Source: an uncultured Pelagibacteraceae bacterium | Lineage (GTDB): Bacteria; Pseudomonadota; Alphaproteobacteria; Pelagibacterales; Pelagibacteraceae | Assembly: GCA_902615425.1 (NCBI GenBank) | Contig: CACMPD010000008.1 | Span: 1-52,640 of the forward strand | DNA: 52,640 nt | Direction: 5' to 3' | Shown here: one piece after another, positions 22,319 to 30,577 of the stretch | Layout of the letters: the number at the start of each line of letters is the position of its first letter | How positions within the stretch are numbered: position 1 is the stretch's first letter | The notes under the pieces: model-generated | Seen by the model: the letters and a program-made list of their open reading frames with translations, nothing else | Databases searched by the model: none | Told to the model about the DNA's origin: nothing | Program-made: the position numbers and the translations under genes

Positions 22319-23038
22319 CTAAAAATTATCCTTTAAATCTCTCAATTTTGAAAAACTTTCTAAATCTTTTGCTTTAAGAAATATATTACATTCTAATTCA
22401 TCAGCTAAAATACTTGGTATTGTTGGTAATGCATTCTTAAGTTTTTTGTTAATCTCTAGTATTTTATTTTTTAATTTTAAATTACCAGAGTCATTGGCGA
22501 TACAAAAATTCGAGTTTTGTAAAGTGTATTCATGGCCACAATATATTTCAGTATCTTTTGGTAATGATTTGATTTTTTTAAGTGAATCATACATTTGTTC
22601 ATAGGTACCTTCGAAAATTCTGCCACACCCTAAAGAGAATAGAGTATCACCAGTAAAAATTTTTTTTTCCTTAAAAAAATGAAAAGCGATATGTCCAGAT
22701 GTATGACCTGGTACATGATAAATTTTTGCCTCAAAATTATCTTGTTTCCATATTTGGTTGTCCTTTAGACATATATCAATCTCGGGTATACGATTTTTAT
22801 CTCCAATAAATCCAACTACCTTAGAATTATATCTATTTTTTAATTCAAGATTTCCACCTACATGATCGTAATGATGGTGTGTATTGAGTATAAATTTTAA
22901 ATTTATTTTTGACTTATTAAGATAATTGATTATTGGTGCAGACTCGCTAGGGTCAACAACACAAGCGGTTTGATTTTCCTCATCAATAATTAAGTAGCTA
23001 TAATTATCATGCAGACATTTAATAATTTCAATTTTCAT
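22319..23038 (-). CDS. gloB: Hydroxyacylglutathione hydrolase (glyoxalase II)
   Basis: Metallo-beta-lactamase-fold enzyme that hydrolyses S-lactoylglutathione to lactate and glutathione, the second step of methylglyoxal removal. The metal motif THHHYDHVGG gives H54, H56, D58 and H59. VPGHTSGHIAFHF, FTGDTLFSLGCGR and YCGHEYTLQN supply further ligands. At 239 residues it is slightly short for the family. It starts directly after the metW stop. This placement downstream of metXW may only reflect compaction. Confidence 0.93.
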   Translation of the reverse strand: MKIEIIKCLHDNYSYLIIDEENQTACVVDPSESAPIINYLNKSKINLKFILNTHHHYDHVGGNLELKNRYNSKVVGFIGDKNRIPEIDICLKDNQIWKQDNFEAKIYHVPGHTSGHIAFHFFKEKKIFTGDTLFSLGCGRIFEGTYEQMYDSLKKIKSLPKDTEIYCGHEYTLQNSNFCIANDSGNLKLKNKILEINKKLKNALPTIPSILADELECNIFLKAKDLESFSKLRDLKDNF

Positions 23039-23635
23039 TTATTTTTCTATTAAAAATATACCAAGTTCCCCAAATAAATTTTTTAAAATAAGATTTGATT
23101 TATTAATATCAGAAACATTTTCATTAATTAATGCTAAAGATTTAAAAATTTTAAAGTCAATAATCTTAGAAAATCTGAAGAAATCTTTTATGGTGCACAT
23201 ATGAATATTTGGTGTGTTATACCAATCATGAGGTAAAGAGTTTGTAATTGGCATTGTTCCTTTAAACAATAAATTTAATCTTACTTTCCAATGCCCAAAA
23301 TTTGGAATAGTAACTATAGCTTTGTTGCCAACTCGTAAAAGTTCTTTAATTACAATTTCTGGATTTATAAAAGCTTGTAAAGTTTGTCCAAGAACAACAT
23401 ACTCAAAAGAATCATTTGGAAATTGCTTTAAATCAAATTCTGCATTTCCCTCTATAACAGTTAGCCCTTTAGCAATACAAGTTTGTACCTTTTCTTTTGA
23501 AATTTCAATTCCTCTGATATTAACATTTTTGTTTGTTTTTAAAAATTCCATTAAAGTTCCATCGTCACACCCCACATCAAGAACTTTTGCATCTTTTTCA
23601 ATTAAATCTGAAATAATTTTATATTCTGGTTTCAT
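23039..23635 (-). CDS. metW: Methionine biosynthesis protein MetW
   Basis: MetW pairs with MetX in many proteobacteria and is thought to activate homoserine acetylation. The 198-residue protein has a methyltransferase-like fold: VLDVGCDDGTLMEFL is the motif I equivalent, VLGQTLQAFINPE follows, and IPNFGHWKVRLNLLF is a MetW signature. The ATG overlaps the metX stop by four bases, so the two are translationally coupled. Confidence 0.95.
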   Translation of the reverse strand: MKPEYKIISDLIEKDAKVLDVGCDDGTLMEFLKTNKNVNIRGIEISKEKVQTCIAKGLTVIEGNAEFDLKQFPNDSFEYVVLGQTLQAFINPEIVIKELLRVGNKAIVTIPNFGHWKVRLNLLFKGTMPITNSLPHDWYNTPNIHMCTIKDFFRFSKIIDFKIFKSLALINENVSDINKSNLILKNLFGELGIFLIEK

Positions 23636-24756
23636 GAAAGTTTTTCTGCATAAGATTTATCTAAAAAATTTTTAAGAGCTTTTAAGAAATCGGGAACATT
23701 AAGCAAAAAAGAATCGTGACCTTTATCAGATTCAATTTCAACAAAACCCACATTTGCACCAACTGCGTTCAAGGCAATTACAATGTCTTTATTTTCATGT
23801 GTCGGATAAAGCCAATCTGAAGTAAAAGATATTATAAAAAATTTCGCTTTAGTATTTTTAAATGCCTCAGATAAATTTCCATTAAATTGTTTTACTAAAT
23901 CAAAATAATCCATTGCTCTGGTAATATATAAATAGCTATTCGCATCGAACCGATCTACAAATACCGAACCTTGGTATCTAAGATAACTTTCAATTTGAAA
24001 ATCAGCATCAAAACCAAATTTTAAATCATCTCTTTCTTGAAGTTTTCTACCAAATTTTTCTTGAAGCCCTTTTTTTGATAGATAAGTAATATGTGCAGCC
24101 ATTCTTGCTACAGCCAATCCTTTATCTGGTACAATATCTTTTGAATTATAATTTCCTTCTGACCAATTATGGTCTGCCGTAATGGCTTGTCTGCCAAGTT
24201 CATTAAAAGCAATATTTTGAGCAGAATGACTTGAAGTACAAGCAATTGGTATTACTGTTTTAGCTTTATCAGGATAATTACTAATAAATTGTAGGACTTG
24301 CATTCCACCCATTGAACCACCTACAATTGAAAAAAGTTTTTTTATTCCAAAAAAATCCAACAAATTAATTTGTGCATTCACCATGTCATTAATTGTGATG
24401 ACTGGAAAATCTGTTCCATAAATTTTTTTTGTCTTGGGATTTTCATGGCTAGGCCCAAAAGATCCCATACACCCGCCTATTACATTTGCACATATTACAA
24501 AATACTTATCTGTATCTATCGATTTGCCAGAGCCTACCGCATAGGACCACCAACCATCCTTTTTGGTCACTGGATTTATACCTGTTACAAATTGATCACC
24601 TGTTAAAGCATGAAATACTAAAATTGCGTTATCTTTTTCATTATTGAGTGAGCCATAAGTTTCATACGCTAAAGGAAAATTATTAATAGTCTGACCACAA
24701 TCCAATTTGAGTGGTTTTTCAACAATTAACGTTTTTATATTTTGTTTTATATTCAT
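23632..24756 (-). CDS. metX: Homoserine O-acetyltransferase
   Basis: Acetylates (or, in some relatives, succinylates) homoserine as the entry step to methionine. It has the alpha/beta-hydrolase fold, 374 residues. The nucleophile is S148 in GGSMGGMQ; the Asp lies in SFTSDWLYP and the His in DKGHDSFL. NVIGGCMGSFGPS is a MetX signature. The acyl donor cannot be told from sequence alone. Expression is expected to be controlled by the SAM-II riboswitch in its leader and by the promoter just upstream of that. Confidence 0.96.
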   Translation of the reverse strand: MNIKQNIKTLIVEKPLKLDCGQTINNFPLAYETYGSLNNEKDNAILVFHALTGDQFVTGINPVTKKDGWWSYAVGSGKSIDTDKYFVICANVIGGCMGSFGPSHENPKTKKIYGTDFPVITINDMVNAQINLLDFFGIKKLFSIVGGSMGGMQVLQFISNYPDKAKTVIPIACTSSHSAQNIAFNELGRQAITADHNWSEGNYNSKDIVPDKGLAVARMAAHITYLSKKGLQEKFGRKLQERDDLKFGFDADFQIESYLRYQGSVFVDRFDANSYLYITRAMDYFDLVKQFNGNLSEAFKNTKAKFFIISFTSDWLYPTHENKDIVIALNAVGANVGFVEIESDKGHDSFLLNVPDFLKALKNFLDKSYAEKLS

Positions 24757-24783
24757 AATAAAAGCTGAAAGTTGAATTGTGAG

Positions 24784-24791
24784 AAAAAAAA
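24784..24791 (-). terminator. U8 run directly after the SAM-II aptamer
   Basis: The minus-strand transcript has eight U residues at 24791-24784 immediately after the GCUAAAAAAG end of the aptamer, 27 bases before the metX ATG. A folded RNA followed at once by a U-run is the layout of an intrinsic terminator. The use of the pseudoknot itself as the terminator structure is my inference. Confidence 0.4.
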
Positions 24792-24841
24792 CTTTTTTAG
24801 CGGTTTTTTTAAAGCGCTCGCAATTCAGTTAAATCAGCGCA
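24792..24841 (-). ncRNA. SAM-II riboswitch in the metX leader
   Basis: The minus-strand leader has GCGCUGAUUUAACUGAAUUG at 24840-24821, then CGAGCGC (24820-24814), an A-rich connector, and CGCUAAAAAAG (24802-24792). This matches the known SAM-II consensus nearly base for base (the P1 strand GCGCU with AGCGC, the GAUUUAAC loop, and the 3' GCUAAAAAG). SAM-II controls metX and metA in alphaproteobacteria. P1 pairs 24840-24836 with 24818-24814. It starts a few bases after the predicted transcription start and lies 35 bases before the ATG. Confidence 0.92.
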
Positions 24842-24846
24842 TAAAT

Positions 24847-24875
24847 TTTGTACTAGAAGTTATTTAGTATGTCAA
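24847..24875 (-). promoter_or_regulatory. Sigma-70-type promoter for metX-metW
   Basis: On the minus strand, a perfect TTGACA (24875-24870) is followed by a 17-base spacer and TACAAA (24852-24847). Initiation about 6-7 bases downstream would place the 5' end right at the first base of the SAM-II aptamer, so promoter and riboswitch support one another. Confidence 0.78.
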
Positions 24876-24959
24876 TTTTTAAAAATAATTACACTTAAAC
24901 TATATAAAAAAATGTTTTTTTATTTATAAAGAGCATAAAATTTATAAAAGTTGGCTACC

Positions 24960-26033
24960 ATGAGATTTAAAAGATTAAATATTGAAACCTATGAGCCTGG
25001 TAAATCCAGTGTTAAGAGACTCCATCAAGTTGTAAAGTTATCTGCGAATGAATCGGCCTTAGGTGTCAGCTTAAAGGCTAAAAAGATTTTGTCTGATAAA
25101 AATTTAAGTTTTTTTAGGTACCCAGATGGCAAGTCTAAAGCCTTAAGAAGACAAATATCTAAAAAGTTTAAATGTGATGAAGATAGAATTATTTGTGGCG
25201 CTGGATCTGATGAGGTTATTCAAATGCTATGTCAATTATTTTTAAGTCCTAAGGATGAAGTTATTCTTCCTCAGTATAGTTTTTTAATGTACAGGATATA
25301 TGCAAAAATAGTTGGTGCAAAAGTTATTTTTGCTAGAGAAAATAATTTTAAAGTATCAATTCCTGAAATTATTAAAAATGTTTCAAAAAAAACAAAAATT
25401 GTTTTTTTAGCAAATCCTAATAATCCAACTGGAACATACCTAACAAGTTCTGAGCTTTTAGAACTTAGAAAAAAGTTGAGAAAAAATATTCTGCTTGTAG
25501 TGGATGATGCATATGCAGAATATATGAAAAATAATGATTATAAAAGTGGATTAAAATTATTTAAAAATAAACAAAATGTCTTTATTCTAAGAACATTTTC
25601 TAAAATATATGGTCTATCTTCTCTTAGAGTAGGGTGGGGATATGGTTCAAAAAAAATTATTAAAGCACTTAATGTTATTAAGCCACCTTTTAATGTTAAT
25701 GAGGTAGCACAAAAAGCTGCCATTGAATCTCTTAAGGATACTAAGTTTATAACTCGTTCAGTTAAACACAATATTATTTATGCAAAAAAATTGAAAAATT
25801 TTCTTAACCAATATGAAATAAATTCAAATAATATATCAGCCAATTTTTTGTTATTAGATTTTGGGAAATGTAAATTTAAAGCGAAATATTTTTATGAAAA
25901 ACTTAAGATGAAAGGAATTATCTTAAGATCAACAGAAAATGGCTACAATATGAAAAATATGCTACGATTAACTATTGGATCAAAAACAGATAATTTAAAA
26001 TTTATGCGAGCGGTAAAAGGATTATTTAATTGA
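24960..26033 (+). CDS. hisC: Histidinol-phosphate aminotransferase family enzyme
   Basis: PLP-dependent class I/II aminotransferase for histidinol phosphate. In alphaproteobacteria that place this gene before tyrA it may also act on aromatic amino acids. The family motifs are SANESALG (28-35), ANPNNPTGT (151-159), and the PLP lysine K215 in TFSKIYGLSSLRVGW. I chose the ATG at 24960; a TTG at 24951 is also possible. It is divergent from metX and overlaps tyrA by one base. Confidence 0.93.
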   Translation: MRFKRLNIETYEPGKSSVKRLHQVVKLSANESALGVSLKAKKILSDKNLSFFRYPDGKSKALRRQISKKFKCDEDRIICGAGSDEVIQMLCQLFLSPKDEVILPQYSFLMYRIYAKIVGAKVIFARENNFKVSIPEIIKNVSKKTKIVFLANPNNPTGTYLTSSELLELRKKLRKNILLVVDDAYAEYMKNNDYKSGLKLFKNKQNVFILRTFSKIYGLSSLRVGWGYGSKKIIKALNVIKPPFNVNEVAQKAAIESLKDTKFITRSVKHNIIYAKKLKNFLNQYEINSNNISANFLLLDFGKCKFKAKYFYEKLKMKGIILRSTENGYNMKNMLRLTIGSKTDNLKFMRAVKGLFN

Positions 26034-26929
26034 TGAAAAATGTACTCATCATCGGCTGTGGCTTGCTAGGATCTTCGTTAGTTAAAAGAATTGCAAAAAA
26101 AAAATTTGCAAAAAAGATTTTCATTTTTGAAAAATCTAAAAAAAATATATCAAAGATCAAAAGATTAAAGTTACCAGGAACTCTTGTAAATAAACTACAA
26201 GAGGTAGTTACAAAATCTGATCTAATTATTTTTTGTACGCCAATGAGTGAATATAAAAAGATGATTTTAAGATTAAACAATAATTTTAATTCAAAACAAA
26301 TTATTACTGATGTTGGTTCGGCAAAAATAGAGTCCTCAGAAATAATTAAAAGAAATTTAAAAAAAAGAATATCTTGGATTCAAAGTCATCCTATAGCTGG
26401 ATCAGAGGTAAGCGGGCCTGAGCATGGTAAGGAAAATCTGTTTGAAAATAAGTGGTGTGTATTGATTAAAAATAAGAGAATAAATATGAAACATTTAAAA
26501 TTTTTAAATTCTTTTTGGAAAAAAATGGGTTCAAAAACTATAATCATGAATGCTGAAAGACATGATCAAATATTCTCAATTACAAGTCATTTACCACATT
26601 TAATAGCTTACAATTTAGTTAAATCAGCTCAAGATTTTGAAAAAAAGCAAAAGTATGACTTAATTAAATATAGTGCGGGTGGGTTAAGAGATTTTTCAAG
26701 AATTGCTGCATCAAATGAAATCATGTGGAGAGATATTTTTTTTGATAATAGAAAAAATATTTCAAGAGCAATTGATATATTTATCAAAAACTTAAAATCT
26801 TTTAAGACAGATATTAATTCAAAAAATAATAAATCAATTCTTAAAAAATTAATCCAAACAAAAAAAGTTAGATCTAAAATTATCAAATTAAAACAGGATG
26901 TAAATAAACCTGACTTTGGTAGAGATTAA
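26033..26929 (+). CDS. tyrA: Prephenate dehydrogenase (or cyclohexadienyl dehydrogenase)
   Basis: NAD(P)-dependent dehydrogenase of tyrosine synthesis. The N-terminal Rossmann motif is VLIIGCGLLGSSL. IIFCTPM, DVGSAK, and the catalytic region SHPIAGSEVSGPEHGK are TyrA signatures, as is SITSHLPHLIAY. It is about 298 residues long, with a Lys-rich tail. Whether prephenate or arogenate is the substrate cannot be read from sequence. Its end overlaps the convergent NlpC/P60 gene by four bases. Confidence 0.94.
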   Translation: MKNVLIIGCGLLGSSLVKRIAKKKFAKKIFIFEKSKKNISKIKRLKLPGTLVNKLQEVVTKSDLIIFCTPMSEYKKMILRLNNNFNSKQIITDVGSAKIESSEIIKRNLKKRISWIQSHPIAGSEVSGPEHGKENLFENKWCVLIKNKRINMKHLKFLNSFWKKMGSKTIIMNAERHDQIFSITSHLPHLIAYNLVKSAQDFEKKQKYDLIKYSAGGLRDFSRIAASNEIMWRDIFFDNRKNISRAIDIFIKNLKSFKTDINSKNNKSILKKLIQTKKVRSKIIKLKQDVNKPDFGRD

Positions 26930-27681
26930 TAATTGTTAATTTTGCTTACTTTTTTAACTTTTAAATTTGCAGTTTTATCAATTAATTGAATTGTTTGTTT
27001 AGTTGGCATTACTACCACCTTCTTTTTCGGTCCATAAGCATGAATAAATTTAGATTTACTTAGACAAATACCGACATGTCCTTTCCAAAATATTATATCT
27101 CCTTTACAGAAATTTTTACTTTTTTTTCTTTTACAAAACTTTATTTGATCTTTTGTATCTCTTGGAAAAAATGTTCTGTTATAATAAAAATAAATTTGAA
27201 TTAAAGCAGAACAATCAATACCATCATAGGTTTTTCCACCCCATAGATATTTACTATTTTTAAATAATCTCATTATTTTTGAATAGTTTTTTTCAAAATG
27301 GTCAATTTTAATAATATCTCTTTTTTTTATCCATCTATTTTTTTTAAACTCAATTAGCTCCTTATTTTTGTTTAAAACTGATATCCCAGATGCAAAGTAA
27401 AGATAACTTTTTGTTGGTAAGAATTTATTTTCTTTTTTAATAAAAATTCTAGATTTTATCTTTTTTATCTTAAAAGTTGGATTAAAATTTTTGTTGAAAG
27501 TATTTTTTCTAATAAAACCAATATAATTATCAAAATTAGTCTTAATTTTAATCCAGTTTTTTTGAGCTTTTAATACCTTAAATTTTTCACCATATAAGAT
27601 TTGAGATAAAGTTTCAGAATTATTAGAAGGTTTTGAATTTATATTTCCAAGTGAAAAATTATAAAAAAAGTTATTTTTCAT
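26926..27681 (-). CDS. NlpC/P60 family cell-wall peptidase with SH3-like N-terminus
   Basis: Cysteine peptidase that probably cuts peptide stems of peptidoglycan. Residues about 1-125 contain bacterial SH3-like repeats (GEKFKVLKAQKNWIKIKT, YIGFI). The NlpC/P60 domain has the catalytic C157 in YDGIDCSALIQ, H202 in GHVGICLS, and H214 as the third residue. No clear signal peptide is visible, so it may act on muropeptides inside the cell, which would fit its overlap with the AmpG-type permease gene by 11 bases. Confidence 0.88.
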   Translation of the reverse strand: MKNNFFYNFSLGNINSKPSNNSETLSQILYGEKFKVLKAQKNWIKIKTNFDNYIGFIRKNTFNKNFNPTFKIKKIKSRIFIKKENKFLPTKSYLYFASGISVLNKNKELIEFKKNRWIKKRDIIKIDHFEKNYSKIMRLFKNSKYLWGGKTYDGIDCSALIQIYFYYNRTFFPRDTKDQIKFCKRKKSKNFCKGDIIFWKGHVGICLSKSKFIHAYGPKKKVVVMPTKQTIQLIDKTANLKVKKVSKINNY

Positions 27682-29047
27682 TTATCTTTAATTTATTTCT
27701 TATTATCCATAATATAATTAAAGAAGGTATCACCATTATAGCAGTCAAAATAAAAAATACTCCCCAGTCTCCATTTAGCCAATCAACTAAAGCACCCGAT
27801 GATGAGGCCAATGTAGTTCTCCCAGCAGTACCTATTGAAGCTAATAGAGCATATTGAGTTGCTGTGTAAGTTCTATCAACTAATAATGATATGAATGCAA
27901 CAAATGCAACAGTGGCAAAAGCTGCTGCCATGTCATCAAAGATTACAGCTATTGCAAAAAGTATTTCGGATTTTCCACTCCACGCTAAAAGACTGAACAA
28001 AAGATTTGTGCTCGCCATTAAAATTCCTGCTAAAAACATTGCTTTTAAAACACCAGATCTTATTACAAATAGTCCACCTAGTAGAGTAAAGATGACAGTC
28101 GTTATCCATCCCAAAGTTTTTGAGTAAATAGCAATATCTGATTTACTAAAACCAATTTCTTTATAGAAGATAATAGACATACGCCCTAAAAAAGCCTCTC
28201 CAACTTTGAATAAAAAAACAAACCCTAGTATCCCCAAAGCAATTTGAAAGCCATTTTTTTTAAAAAAACTTATTATAGGTCCACTGATAGTTCCACTTAT
28301 CCAAGTTATAGTTTGAGTAAGAAAATTTGAATTTTGAAATTTATTGGCAATTAATTGATCATTTTCTTTCTGGTTAATTTGTCTTTCAGTCGAGTCAGTT
28401 TCATTGACAAACATCAATCCAATATTCATTAGAATTATTAAAATTCCTAAGATTAAAAAAGTTAGTTGCCAATAATTTTGAAAACCCAAATTTTCTAAAA
28501 AATCTGCGGAAAATAATGATAAAACTCCGCCTAATTTATATCCGCTCCACCACCCAACGACAGCCATTGCTGCGCCTGCAGCCATTGATTTACCCTCGTT
28601 TTCGCTAATTTGCTCAATCCTTAAAGCATCCACAGTAATATCTTGTGTTGCTGAGGCAATTGCAATGAGTAAACCTACTGATATTACAAGGGCTAAATTT
28701 TCTGAAGGATCAATTACACTCCATAAAAATAATGAAATTAAGATTAATATCTGCATTAGGACAATCCATCCTCTTCGATGTCCAATTTTCTTTGTTAGAT
28801 ACGGTATTTGAATACGATCGATTAAAGGAGCCCATAAATAATTGAATGCATAAACTGCAAATATAAGACCAGCCCACCCGACTGTAGATCTGCTTAATCC
28901 ATCTTCCTTTAACCATAAACTTAAACTACTACCTATTAATACCCAAGGAAAACCAGAGATAGCACCAAGCAATAATATTTTTAACATTCTTTTATCGAAA
29001 TAAACTGAAAATGTTTCTGAAAGGGATTGTTTTTTAATTTCTATCAT
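27671..29047 (-). CDS. ampG: AmpG-type muropeptide permease (MFS)
   Basis: Major facilitator with about 12 predicted membrane segments over 458 residues. The N-terminal GFPWVLIGSSLSLWLKEDGLSRSTVGWAGLIFAVYAFNYLWAPLIDR region follows the AmpG pattern, and QDITVDALRIE is a family motif. AmpG imports anhydro-muropeptides from cell-wall turnover. It lies between an NlpC/P60 peptidase (overlapping) and trkH (3 bases away). Substrate is assigned by family and context. Confidence 0.87.
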   Translation of the reverse strand: MIEIKKQSLSETFSVYFDKRMLKILLLGAISGFPWVLIGSSLSLWLKEDGLSRSTVGWAGLIFAVYAFNYLWAPLIDRIQIPYLTKKIGHRRGWIVLMQILILISLFLWSVIDPSENLALVISVGLLIAIASATQDITVDALRIEQISENEGKSMAAGAAMAVVGWWSGYKLGGVLSLFSADFLENLGFQNYWQLTFLILGILIILMNIGLMFVNETDSTERQINQKENDQLIANKFQNSNFLTQTITWISGTISGPIISFFKKNGFQIALGILGFVFLFKVGEAFLGRMSIIFYKEIGFSKSDIAIYSKTLGWITTVIFTLLGGLFVIRSGVLKAMFLAGILMASTNLLFSLLAWSGKSEILFAIAVIFDDMAAAFATVAFVAFISLLVDRTYTATQYALLASIGTAGRTTLASSSGALVDWLNGDWGVFFILTAIMVIPSLIILWIIRNKLKINEK

Positions 29048-29050
29048 TTT

Positions 29051-30490
29051 TTAATTTCTCCAGAATGAAGGTAAAAATAACACTAATATAGCAAATAACT
29101 CCAGTCTTCCCAAGATCATACCGATTGTTAAAATCCATTTGGAAAAATCTGGTAATGAGGAGAAATTCCCGTTAGGTCCAATTATTGATCCTAAACCAGG
29201 ACCAACATTTGAAATAGAGGTTGCAGCACCTGAAATAGCAGTTATAAAATCAAGTCCATTCAAGGATAATAACGCAGATAATAAAAAAAATATTATTAAG
29301 TACATGTAAATAAAAGAGATTATTGATGCTATGAATTTGTCATCAATTGGATTTTTATCATATTTCAACACAAAAACACCTTTAGGGTAAATAATTTTTT
29401 TTAATTGATTAATTACAAATGAATAAAGAATTTGAAAACGAAATATTTTTATACCACATGTTGTTGAACCAGCACAACCACCTATGAACATTAAAGCCAA
29501 AAATAATACTATAGGAAAGCTACCCCAATTGTCAAATTGGGCATTGACGTAACCAGTTCCAGTTAGAATAGAAATAACATTAAAGAAAATTGATCTTAAA
29601 TCAAATGAACTTGAATTATTTAAAGTAAGATAAATCGACAAAATAAAAATTGATATAAATATTATCTTAATAAAAGTTTTGATTTGAGTATCTGATGTAA
29701 AAATAGACCTATTGCCATTTAAGAATTTGATGTATACGATAAATGGTAAACTCCCTAAAATAATAAATACCATAGCCGTAGTTTCTATTGCTAAGCTATT
29801 AAAAAAACCAATTGATTGATTATAGTTAGAGAAGCCACCAGTTGCTATAGTTGTCATTGAATGTGTAATACTATCAAAAATATTCATCCCGAAAATATTG
29901 TAAGTGATTGCACATAGCGCTGTTAATCCAGAGTAAATATAAATCAATCTAAGAGCAACCTCTTTAGACTTTGGAAGAATTTTTTCAGATGAATCATTAT
30001 TTGAAATTTTAAATAATTGCATTCCTCCAACATTCATGATGGGCATTAATGTAATCGCCATCACTATAACACCAATACCCCCCAACCATTGAAGTATTGC
30101 TCTCCAAAATAATATCCCTTTAGGCATGTTTTCTAAGTTTGATATGATTGTTGAACCAGTTGTTGTAATACCTGACATACTCTCAAAAAAGGCATTAGTG
30201 ACTGAAAATTCTAAATTAGAGAATATAAAGGGTAATGAACCAAATATAGCAATACTTAACCATGCTAATGCAGTTAGAAGGAATGCTTGTTGCAAATTAA
30301 GTTTTTTTTCATGATCTAGATTGGAGAGAAAAAATAAGGTTCCAAAAATGATTGTAACAATTGCTGCCCCAAAAAAAGAAGAATCTATTTGACCATAAAT
30401 AAATTGTACAATTATTGGAACAAGCATAAAAATACCAAGAATTATTTGAAGAATTCCAAGAGTGAAAAAAACTGTTTTATAATTAGACAT
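29051..30490 (-). CDS. trkH: Trk-type potassium uptake protein TrkH
   Basis: Membrane subunit of a Trk potassium transporter. The 479 residues have the TrkH pattern of repeated membrane-pore-membrane units: SMSGITTTGSTI, TTIATGGFSNYN, SILTGTGYVNAQFD and SNVGPGLGS carry the selectivity-filter glycines, and FIGGCAGSTTCGIKIFR is diagnostic. The cytoplasmic NAD-binding subunit TrkA is not in the window. It is divergent from lysS across an 87-base gap. Confidence 0.95.
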   Translation of the reverse strand: MSNYKTVFFTLGILQIILGIFMLVPIIVQFIYGQIDSSFFGAAIVTIIFGTLFFLSNLDHEKKLNLQQAFLLTALAWLSIAIFGSLPFIFSNLEFSVTNAFFESMSGITTTGSTIISNLENMPKGILFWRAILQWLGGIGVIVMAITLMPIMNVGGMQLFKISNNDSSEKILPKSKEVALRLIYIYSGLTALCAITYNIFGMNIFDSITHSMTTIATGGFSNYNQSIGFFNSLAIETTAMVFIILGSLPFIVYIKFLNGNRSIFTSDTQIKTFIKIIFISIFILSIYLTLNNSSSFDLRSIFFNVISILTGTGYVNAQFDNWGSFPIVLFLALMFIGGCAGSTTCGIKIFRFQILYSFVINQLKKIIYPKGVFVLKYDKNPIDDKFIASIISFIYMYLIIFFLLSALLSLNGLDFITAISGAATSISNVGPGLGSIIGPNGNFSSLPDFSKWILTIGMILGRLELFAILVLFLPSFWRN

Positions 30491-30577
30491 TTTGAAAGAA
30501 CATTATTTTATGGTAAATAAATTTCAACTCTATAAGAATTAAGTAGTTCGTTAATTAATGATTTTGTTGAATTATTC

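Noticed and set aside
24892..24950. Promoter for hisC in the AT-rich stretch before its start
   Set aside because: Several TATAAA-like boxes occur but none has a convincing -35 partner at the right distance.
30491..30577. tRNA or small RNA in the trkH-lysS gap
   Set aside because: No T-loop (GTTCGA-type) with matching stems and no stable hairpin was found; the same holds for the other gaps above 70 bases.
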